Positions 1 to 4,728 of a DNA stretch of 5,262 nucleotides are shown here, piece by piece. Source of the DNA: Desulfonatronum sp. (GTDB lineage Bacteria; Desulfobacterota; Desulfovibrionia; Desulfovibrionales; Desulfonatronaceae); assembly GCA_007127655.1 (NCBI GenBank), contig SKYX01000247.1, positions 1 through 5,262 on the forward strand, read 5' to 3'. The position numbers and the translations under genes were made by a program. The stretch's first letter is position 1; each line of letters starts with the position of its first letter. The notes under the pieces were generated by a model. It searched no databases. It saw only the letters and a list, made by a program, of their open reading frames with translations, and had not been told where the DNA came from.

Positions 1-48
1 CCCACCTGGCTTTTTACTTTGCAAGACTGGGCAAGAGGCATATCTCAA

Positions 49-100
49 TGGTAGGACAGGCATCCTGCCTGTCCGTGCAGGCAAGATGCCTGCACTACCA
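49..100. repeat. REP/BIME-like double palindrome with GTAG feet
   Basis: Two perfect 9-bp hairpins lie back to back: 54-62 pairs with 66-74 (loop TCC) and 75-83 pairs with 87-95 (loop AGA). An outer 5-bp helix, TGGTA at 49-53 with TACCA at 96-100, encloses both, so the 52 nt can fold as a closed three-way junction. Each hairpin has the tetranucleotide GTAG at its 5' foot on its own strand (51-54 on +, 98-95 on -), and both share the core CAGGCATCYTGCCTG. Known background: GTAG followed by a palindrome is the hallmark of REP sequences mobilised by RAYT (IS200/IS605-like Y1) transposases, and two inverted REPs form a BIME. Identity as a BIME is inferred. No RAYT gene is visible here. Confidence 0.75.
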
Positions 101-138
101 AATTCAAAAACGGTATTTCAGCAACAGCCACGTCCCTT

Positions 139-165
139 AACCGTTGAACCGTGAACCGTTGAACC
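139..165. repeat. 12-bp direct repeat in the uspA upstream region
   Basis: AACCGTTGAACC occurs at 139-150 and again, identically, at 154-165, separated by GTG. The tract can also be read as degenerate 7-8 nt units, AACCGTTG / AACCGTG / AACCGTTG / AACCCCC. It ends about 15 nt before the Shine-Dalgarno sequence of the stress-protein gene, so it probably lies in its leader or promoter. Two sites 15 bp apart could bind a regulator, but a simple expanded repeat is equally likely. I see no convincing sigma-70 promoter in this interval. Confidence 0.5.
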
Positions 166-189
166 CCCAACCTGAATCGCGGAGCCGAC

Positions 190-627
190 ATGTACAAGCG
201 CATCCTTGTTCCCATTGATATCCAGGAAGGCGAGCGCACCCGAAAGATGAGTCTGGAGCGCGCCGCCGAGTTATGCCGGTTTTATGATGCGAAGATGTTT
301 GCCCTGACCGTGGTCCCGGACATGGGCATGCCCATCGTGGCCGACTACTTTCCCTCTGACGCCGGAGACAAGATCGTGGCCGACGCGGAAAACCTCCTGC
401 ATGAGTTGGTGGACGCCCATATCCCCGACGACATCGACGTCCAGCATCTCGTGGCCCAGGGGTCCATCTATCGCCGGATTCTGCGCATGGCCGAAAAGAT
501 CGAGGCCGACCTGATCATCATGCCCGCCCACCGCATCAAACTGCAGGACTACCTCCTCGGCACCAACACCTCCAAAGTCGTCCGCCACGCCAAGTGTTCG
601 GTTCTCGTGCTGCGTTGCGAGAGCTGA
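190..627 (+). CDS. Universal stress protein (UspA superfamily, UspF/UspG-like)
   Basis: A cytoplasmic single-domain Usp protein of 145 residues, the usual family length. The ATG is preceded by GGAG at 181-184 with a 5-nt gap, which supports this start. It opens with the canonical first strand MYKRILVPIDI, followed by a long helix and the strand MFALTVVPDM (36-45). The conserved GS sits at 91-92 before the helix YRRILRMAEKIEADLIIM. The C-terminal part, PAHRIKLQDYLLGTN (112-126) then VVRHAKCSVLVLR, resembles E. coli UspF (ASHRPD...YLLGSN...VVRHAECSVLVVR) from memory. The nucleotide loop of ATP-binding Usps has the spacing G-x2-G-x9-G; here the first glycines are replaced (PAHR) while LLGTN remains, so nucleotide binding is uncertain. 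Family proteins are induced by starvation and stress. The gene stands alone, convergent with the next gene. A role tied to a specific neighbour such as a transporter cannot be judged from this window. Confidence 0.93.
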   Translation: MYKRILVPIDIQEGERTRKMSLERAAELCRFYDAKMFALTVVPDMGMPIVADYFPSDAGDKIVADAENLLHELVDAHIPDDIDVQHLVAQGSIYRRILRMAEKIEADLIIMPAHRIKLQDYLLGTNTSKVVRHAKCSVLVLRCES

Positions 628-682
628 GTTTGTTCGGAGAGATGGCTGGTTCAATCTTGCAAAGCACTTCCTCTCCGATAGC

Positions 683-716
683 ATGCCGGGGGCTGTGAGG
701 TCCCCGGCATCTTTTT
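683..716 (+). terminator. Intrinsic terminator of the stress-protein gene
   Basis: The perfect 9-bp stem ATGCCGGGG (683-691) pairs with CCCCGGCAT (702-710) across a 10-nt loop, and CTTTTT follows on the + strand. It starts about 55 nt after the stress-protein stop. The convergent gene on the other strand stops at 724, just beyond it. On the - strand no T-run follows the stem, so it should terminate mainly + transcription. Confidence 0.88.
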
Positions 717-723
717 CTCCGGA

Positions 724-1704
724 CTAAAAACTCCAACTTACCTTGGCCTCAAACCCCAAAGTCGCATCCAGGTCGTGGCTTCGGAGTTTGTCGCCGCCGG
801 AGTCGGAGATTTCCAGTCTTCGGCTGAAGTTGTAGGTCGGGCCGAGGCGCAGCAGCAGAGCGGGGGTGGGGGTGACGTCCAGGTAGAGGCCGGTGGTGTA
901 CATCCGTGATCGGACATATCCCCTGGGCATGACGGCACTGTCGTCGGCCAGGCGGTAGGTGTCCGAGTTGATGCCGAATCCCAGCCAGGTGGACCAGACC
1001 GGGGATGCGGTGTAGCGCAATTCGCTTTTCGGGAATCCGAGGCGGCCGGAGAAGCCCAGGGCTCGAGGATTGCGGTACTGTAAAAAGGGACCGGCCATGG
1101 CGAAGGTGCTGGAAAAAGCGAATTTGGTGGTGGGATCCACACCGACGAATCCGCCAAGGCCCACGGTCCAGTCTTCATTCCAGGCATAGACCAAGCCGCC
1201 GTTGGCCGCCACGCCCACGGATCGGGAGAGTTCCTTTTCGAACCCGGAACGAATCGCCCCTTGAACGAAATAGGTCCAGCGCTGGGAAAGGCGTCCGCGT
1301 TGATTGACCATGAAGGTGAGCACGTGCAGCGAATCCCAGGGGGCTTCCTGTCCGCTTCCCAAGGGCAAGGAACTCTTGTCCTCCCAGGAATACCAGTTGG
1401 AGTGCCAGCCCAGACTGAAGCGGGACCAGGTGGCGTCCGCGCGGGCCTGGGTTACGGAAACTTTGCCTTGGTCGCCCTTGAAGGCGCTGTTGAACAAATG
1501 GTAGCCGCTCAAATCCAGGCTTGCGGCGGGAGCTCCCCGGAAGTCAGGTCGAGCCTTTCCGGGCGGTGTGGCACCTGGAGGAACGTCCTGGCTTTGGGCT
1601 GGAGCGGCGAATATGAGGGTGGCCGTGATGAACAGGGCGATGAAAACAGACGAGGCGAGCGGGGCCGACAGCGGGGAGAGTCGGGTCGTTGTGGACGAGA
1701 GCAT
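724..1704 (-). CDS. Predicted outer-membrane beta-barrel protein
   Basis: A 326-residue protein with an N-terminal signal peptide: basic/polar start MLSSTTTRLS, hydrophobic stretch SVFIALFITATLIF (about 19-32), and a likely signal peptidase I site after APA (34-36). The mature part is rich in alternating polar/aromatic strands (RFSLGWHSNWYSW, RWTYFVQGAI, WTVGLGGFVGV, MYTTGLYLDVTP) and ends VSWSF. A terminal Phe is the classic recognition signature for BAM-assembled barrels. I chose the ATG at 1704 because GGAGGT lies 10 nt upstream. The in-frame ATG at 1776 falls inside the plsY terminator hairpin and adds a segment with no signal character. It may belong to a DUF6268-like barrel family, but that is recollection and the substrate or role is unknown. 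No clear promoter is visible; only about 90 nt separate it from plsY, and a strong terminator sits in that gap. Confidence 0.8.
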   Translation of the reverse strand: MLSSTTTRLSPLSAPLASSVFIALFITATLIFAAPAQSQDVPPGATPPGKARPDFRGAPAASLDLSGYHLFNSAFKGDQGKVSVTQARADATWSRFSLGWHSNWYSWEDKSSLPLGSGQEAPWDSLHVLTFMVNQRGRLSQRWTYFVQGAIRSGFEKELSRSVGVAANGGLVYAWNEDWTVGLGGFVGVDPTTKFAFSSTFAMAGPFLQYRNPRALGFSGRLGFPKSELRYTASPVWSTWLGFGINSDTYRLADDSAVMPRGYVRSRMYTTGLYLDVTPTPALLLRLGPTYNFSRRLEISDSGGDKLRSHDLDATLGFEAKVSWSF

Positions 1705-1714
1705 GGGATCAATG

Positions 1715-1720
1715 ACCTCC
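1715..1720 (-). promoter_or_regulatory. Shine-Dalgarno GGAGGT deciding the barrel-gene start
   Basis: A perfect GGAGGT on the - strand lies 10 nt before the ATG at 1704. It argues for the 326-residue form with a clean signal peptide over the longer frame beginning at 1776. Confidence 0.75.
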
Positions 1721-1749
1721 GGATCGCAACACGGTGATGGGGGTTGGGC

Positions 1750-1783
1750 AAAAAAAATCCCGCCATGCGCGAGCATGGCGGGA
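1750..1783 (-). terminator. Intrinsic terminator after plsY
   Basis: On the - strand an 11-bp perfect stem (1783-1773 with 1768-1758, core CCCGCCATGC/GCATGGCGGG) closes a 4-nt loop and is followed directly by eight T residues (complement of A8 at 1750-1757). It starts 14 nt after the plsY stop and ends about 30 nt before the barrel gene's Shine-Dalgarno sequence. It should end the RNB nuclease-plsY transcript efficiently, so the barrel gene needs its own promoter or depends on read-through. Confidence 0.93.
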
Positions 1784-1797
1784 GCGGGAAAAGTCAG

Positions 1798-2385
1798 CTA
1801 GGCGCGGCATCTCCAGGATTGTTCCTCGCCTTGGGCGAGGCGTTGGATGTTGTCCTTATGCCGTGAGTAAACCAGGGCCATGATGATCAAGGTCACCGGA
1901 AGCAGGCTGTAAGATTCGGTCAGCAGCATGAAGATGGGCATCAGGGTGACCAGGACCAGGGAGCCCAGGGAGACGAATCCGCCCAGCTTGATAACGGTGA
2001 GGCAGACGATCAGGGCCAGCACGGCCGGCCAGAAGGCCAATCCCAGGAATATGCCCACGGTGGTGGCCACGCCTTTACCGCCTTTGCCGTCCAGAAACAC
2101 GGAGAACATGTGACCGAGGAGCACGGCCAGGGCGGTGAGGGACAAAAACAGCCAGGAATCGCTGAAGGAGGCGGCCACGCCCACGGCGAAGAGGCCTTTG
2201 AGGGCGTCCAGGACCAGCGTTGTCGCGCCACAGCATGTGCCGCAAACCCGGGCCACGTTGGTCGCTCCCATGTTTTTGCTGCCGTGCAGCCGCGGGTCGG
2301 GGAGGCCACGCATTTTGGTCAACAACAAGCCGAACGGGATTGCCCCGATCAGATAACTCATGCCCAGCCACAAGACGGTCAACAT
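1798..2385 (-). CDS. plsY: Glycerol-3-phosphate acyltransferase PlsY
   Basis: An integral inner-membrane enzyme that transfers an acyl group from acyl-phosphate (made by PlsX) to the sn-1 position of glycerol-3-phosphate, giving lysophosphatidate for phospholipid synthesis. Its 195 residues are typical of the family. The three conserved cytoplasmic motifs are present: GSKNMGATN (35-43), GHMFSVFLDGKGGKGVAT (91-108) and the C-terminal HKDNIQRLAQGEE (176-188). DALKG (60-64) and SLGSL (139-143) are also conserved. Hydrophobic segments lie at about 2-23, 53-73, 78-98, 107-131, 138-155 and 161-173. In motif 2 the common Pro is Ser95 and the residue before KGGKG is Gly rather than Phe; the lysines and glycines are intact. 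The ATG has AAGGAGT 5 nt upstream. The start is 21 nt after the RNB nuclease stop, so the two are very likely co-transcribed. A strong terminator follows. Confidence 0.96.
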   Translation of the reverse strand: MLTVLWLGMSYLIGAIPFGLLLTKMRGLPDPRLHGSKNMGATNVARVCGTCCGATTLVLDALKGLFAVGVAASFSDSWLFLSLTALAVLLGHMFSVFLDGKGGKGVATTVGIFLGLAFWPAVLALIVCLTVIKLGGFVSLGSLVLVTLMPIFMLLTESYSLLPVTLIIMALVYSRHKDNIQRLAQGEEQSWRCRA

Positions 2386-2390
2386 TGTTT

Positions 2391-2397
2391 ACTCCTT
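2391..2397 (-). promoter_or_regulatory. plsY Shine-Dalgarno AAGGAGT
   Basis: AAGGAGT on the - strand ends 5 nt before the plsY ATG and lies wholly within the 21-nt gap after the RNB gene stop. It supports independent ribosome loading on a shared mRNA. Confidence 0.75.
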
Positions 2398-2406
2398 TTG
2401 CTCGGT

Positions 2407-4476
2407 TTAATCATCAATAATCTCCACTACCTTGATTTCATTCAATAATGGATCAACCCTTCCCAGGCGAAGGCCGTAGTTTCCACCGATGAGAAACTTG
2501 TCCCCCAGCAGGCGTTTGGGTGCTCGGACCTGCACCTGCTCGGCGGGTAAAGAGAATACCCCCTGAGTCGGTGTTTCGTCCACTAAAATTGCGTCCCAAA
2601 TTTTGTTATTGGCGCTTTGTTGGCGTAAATACTCCAGTTTCCAGTAGCGCGACCGGGTTCGCTGCACTCGGCTCACCGCTTCCATCCTGGCCCGCCAGAA
2701 GGGGAGGGCGGCGTCCAGATCCCGCTTGGTCAGCCGGGCCGTTCCCTGGTTCAGCCGGGAAGCCACCTGGGCCAGATTGATGAAGTCCACGTAGCGCCGC
2801 AACGGCGAGGTGATGGAGGCGTAGGCCGTTACCCCGAGGCTGGCATGGGGCGCGGGCTTGGTCTGGATGGCGGCGTTGGCCAGCATGCGGGACATCCGGT
2901 ACATGTCCTCCGGTCGCGTGTAGCAACCGCCGATACCCGGCGGAAGGGCGACATTTTGGGTCCGAAAAAGCAGGGGAACTTCATGGTCCCGGGCCCACCT
3001 GGCCAGCTCCGTGTTGGCCAGGACCATGAACTCGCTGACCAGAAGCTGTGCCTTGGGGGCCGCCGGCTTTTCCTCCCGCACGACCTGGATGTCCGCTCCC
3101 TCGCCGACCAGTATCAGATGCGGGTCCTGCTGATCGAAGACCACGGCGTTGGCGGAAATGCGGTGGTCGCGAAGCATTTCGGCCAGGGCGTATGCCGAGG
3201 CGAAGGGTTCGATTCCGGCCAGGATGTCCGCTTCCACCTGTTCGTAGTGCGTATTGGCATGCACTCGAACCCAGCCCAGACGTGGCTCGATGGATCGGAC
3301 CCGGGCCTCAGGGTCCAGGTCCAGTTCCAGAAGCAAGGCCGGTCGCTCCTTGTCCTGGCGCAGGCTGAACAGCTCGACGCCCAACCGTTCCGGAAGCATG
3401 TGGCTGACGCCTTCAAGCAGGTAGAGGCTGGATGCTCTTTGGGACACGGCTTTGTCCAGTTCCGAGAGCCAGGACCATTCCAGGCAGGGGCGGGCAATGG
3501 CCAGGGTCAGGCGAAAGCCCTGGCCAGCGGAGTGTTCCAGGGTGAAGGCGTCGTCGATGTCCCGGGTGGACGGGGAGTCAACGCTGAAAAGCTTAAGGGG
3601 TTCCGGAGGGACGGCGTGGCTTTGAACCGCCTTTTCCAAGCGCTGAATATCCGGCAGGAAGTCCCGGCTCCAATCATCTTGCCAATCGTAGTCAGCCTGG
3701 GCCAGCAGGTAGTTGTGGTGGGCCGGTACGAGCCTCCAGGCCTGGGCCAGGAGCAGGGCCTGCTGGGGATGATCCCGGATGCGTTTGGTCAGGTTGCGCC
3801 AGAGGTCGTCCGTGGCCGGGTCCTCGGGGTGGTTCATGCGTCGCAGCAGCAGTTGCCTGAGTTTCGTAGCCGTGGGTTCCGGAGGAGGCGGGAAGGAGGT
3901 ATCGGGGTCCCCGGGAGCCCTGGAGATTCCAATTTTCCACAAATTGTGGAAAAAATCCTGTCCGGCCGCGACCAGTTCCTGGTGCTCGCGGGCCGCTTCC
4001 TGTTCCGCCAGCCGAGCCTGGACGGTTTGTTCCGGATAGATCAGAAACGACGGAGGCTGAAACTTGAAGTGGGTCTTGGCCTCCAGCAGGACGCGACCCA
4101 GGGCCGAACGCTGATCCGGCCCGGGTTCTTCCCAAAGCAGGTCGGCGAACCATTCCAGGGGGGCCGAGTCCAACTCGCCCTGGGCCAGGTTCCAGATTTC
4201 CATGACGTCGATGGATTCGGCCAGGGCCTTGCGCGTTTCCAGATGACGGGCCAGCCGCTCTTCATGTTCGGCCCGGGTGGCCGGAAGGGGATACTTCGGG
4301 CCGTGCCAAGACAGGAGCCTGGCAGCGGGCAGGTTCATTTCCCGGCCTCTCTGGGTGAACAGACGTGTTCGTCCGCCTTGTTCATCCAGCATCACGGCCA
4401 GATTGACTTGATTGTCCTGCAGGTATTCGACCAGGGAGCCGGGGCCGGGGGACGAGGGGGGGGAAGATAAGGTCAA
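2407..4476 (-). CDS. RNase II/R-family (RNB-domain) exoribonuclease
   Basis: Predicted 3'-to-5' hydrolytic exoribonuclease, 689 residues with TTG at 4476 as start. The Mg-binding aspartates of the RNB core are visible in SVDSPSTRDIDDAF (D300, D306, D308, D309), the same spacing as E. coli RNase II. Other RNB signatures follow: VSEFMVLANTELARWA (480-495), LLFRTQ (502-507) and YASITSPLRRYVDFIN (552-567), with the catalytic-region Arg of SPxRxY. A short C-terminal segment (about 629-689) could be a degenerate S1/OB fold. The N-terminus lacks obvious cold-shock domains. Instead PGPGSLVEYLQDN (10-22) leads into a helical region (IDVMEIWNLAQGELDS, EWFADLLW, THFKFQPP) reminiscent of cyanobacterial/plastid RNase II. 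No in-frame ATG precedes this segment; TTG at 4476 gives the leader length I expect, but its Shine-Dalgarno is weak. It is probably co-transcribed with plsY. Whether to name it rnb or rnr cannot be settled here. Confidence 0.88.
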   Translation of the reverse strand: MTLSSPPSSPGPGSLVEYLQDNQVNLAVMLDEQGGRTRLFTQRGREMNLPAARLLSWHGPKYPLPATRAEHEERLARHLETRKALAESIDVMEIWNLAQGELDSAPLEWFADLLWEEPGPDQRSALGRVLLEAKTHFKFQPPSFLIYPEQTVQARLAEQEAAREHQELVAAGQDFFHNLWKIGISRAPGDPDTSFPPPPEPTATKLRQLLLRRMNHPEDPATDDLWRNLTKRIRDHPQQALLLAQAWRLVPAHHNYLLAQADYDWQDDWSRDFLPDIQRLEKAVQSHAVPPEPLKLFSVDSPSTRDIDDAFTLEHSAGQGFRLTLAIARPCLEWSWLSELDKAVSQRASSLYLLEGVSHMLPERLGVELFSLRQDKERPALLLELDLDPEARVRSIEPRLGWVRVHANTHYEQVEADILAGIEPFASAYALAEMLRDHRISANAVVFDQQDPHLILVGEGADIQVVREEKPAAPKAQLLVSEFMVLANTELARWARDHEVPLLFRTQNVALPPGIGGCYTRPEDMYRMSRMLANAAIQTKPAPHASLGVTAYASITSPLRRYVDFINLAQVASRLNQGTARLTKRDLDAALPFWRARMEAVSRVQRTRSRYWKLEYLRQQSANNKIWDAILVDETPTQGVFSLPAEQVQVRAPKRLLGDKFLIGGNYGLRLGRVDPLLNEIKVVEIIDD
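3933..3953. other. Inverted pair of DnaA-box-like 9-mers inside the RNB gene
   Basis: TTTTCCACA at 3933-3941 and its exact inverse at 3945-3953 face each other across AAT, giving a perfect 9-bp AT-rich palindrome inside a GC-rich gene. TTTTCCACA differs by one base from the DnaA box TTATCCACA. It encodes the DFFHNLWK stretch, so codon constraint may explain it. A replication or DnaA-titration role is only a possibility. Confidence 0.35.
4434..4463 (+). other. G-quadruplex motif with G8 homopolymer at the RNB 5' end
   Basis: On the + strand four G-runs, GGG (4434-4436), GGGG (4441-4444), GGGGG (4447-4451) and G8 (4456-4463), are separated by loops of 4, 2 and 4 nt. This meets the standard G3+N1-7 quadruplex pattern. 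The + strand is the template for the RNB gene, and the tract covers codons about 5-14 counted from the TTG at 4476. Folding is predicted from the pattern only. Confidence 0.6.
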
Positions 4477-4499
4477 AACGAATACCGAATTCTTTTGCT

Positions 4500-4728
4500 G
4501 ACTGTTGAAAAAGTCCTTGTCTCCAGTCCGTTCAATAATCCCAAGTGCAAGGAGCAAAAAAAGCTATCCGGGCACGTCCTGTGCCCGGCCCCTGCGGGCT
4601 GTGGCTATGCCACATTTTCGATTTGCCGTCCTGGCAATCGAATCAAGGTCGAAGCGTATTTATTCATACGTGAGAGTTTGAACTTTTTGCAGCGACGCAG
4701 CAATTGGGAGTTTTTCAACGGACTGTTA
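4500..4728. repeat. Interspersed multi-hairpin repeat (MITE-like)
   Basis: A stretch of about 230 bp between two coding regions with inverted ends. GTTGAAAAAGTCC at 4504-4516 matches the inverse of 4707-4719 (GTTGAAAAACTCC) at 12 of 13 positions, and GACTGTT occurs at both borders (4500-4506, 4721-4727). Inside are four hairpins: 4568-4575/4581-4588 (8 bp), 4600-4605/4609-4614 (6 bp), 4619-4623 plus 4625-4627 with 4633-4640 (8 bp, one bulged T), and 4655-4659/4666-4670 (5 bp). Two of them share the loop GTCCT. It encodes no transposase. The ends (TTTTTCAAC...) resemble dispersed repeats I recall from Desulfovibrionales and related genomes. A non-autonomous element is the best reading, but copy number cannot be seen from one window. 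An open + frame across it (starting near 4495) is likely to be mis-annotated as a small hypothetical protein. Confidence 0.65.
4556..4588 (-). terminator. Terminator-like hairpin within the repeat, sense to purH
   Basis: On the - strand the 8-bp stem CCGGGCAC/GTGCCCGG (4588-4581 with 4575-4568, loop AGGAC) is followed by ATAGC and then seven T residues (complement of A7 at 4556-4562). It lies about 140 nt after the AICAR transformylase stop and about 80 nt before the RNB start. The 5-nt gap between stem and T-run is longer than ideal, so efficiency may be partial. Confidence 0.55.

Noticed and set aside
7..24. Possible sigma-54 promoter (TGGC...TTGC)
   Set aside because: The GG-to-GC spacing is one base too long for the strict -24/-12 geometry, and it lies far upstream of the gene behind the double palindrome.
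45..239. Small open frame on the - strand over the palindrome region
   Set aside because: It is composed of the repeat sequence and the antisense start of the stress gene, with no ribosome binding site and no family resemblance.
683..710. Bidirectional terminator for the convergent gene pair
   Set aside because: The stem is symmetrical, but no T-run follows it on the - strand, so only + termination is supported.
1720..1760. Sigma-70-like promoter for the barrel gene (TTGCCC, 17 nt, TGCGAT)
   Set aside because: The -10 match is poor and the -35 overlaps the terminator T-run edge, which is not enough to call.
2845..4470. 541-residue open frame on the + strand opposite the nuclease gene
   Set aside because: It is antisense to a gene with clear catalytic motifs. 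Its composition (Gly, Gln, Arg, Val rich) is what GC-rich codon bias produces on the opposite strand, and it has no recognisable motif or good ribosome binding site.
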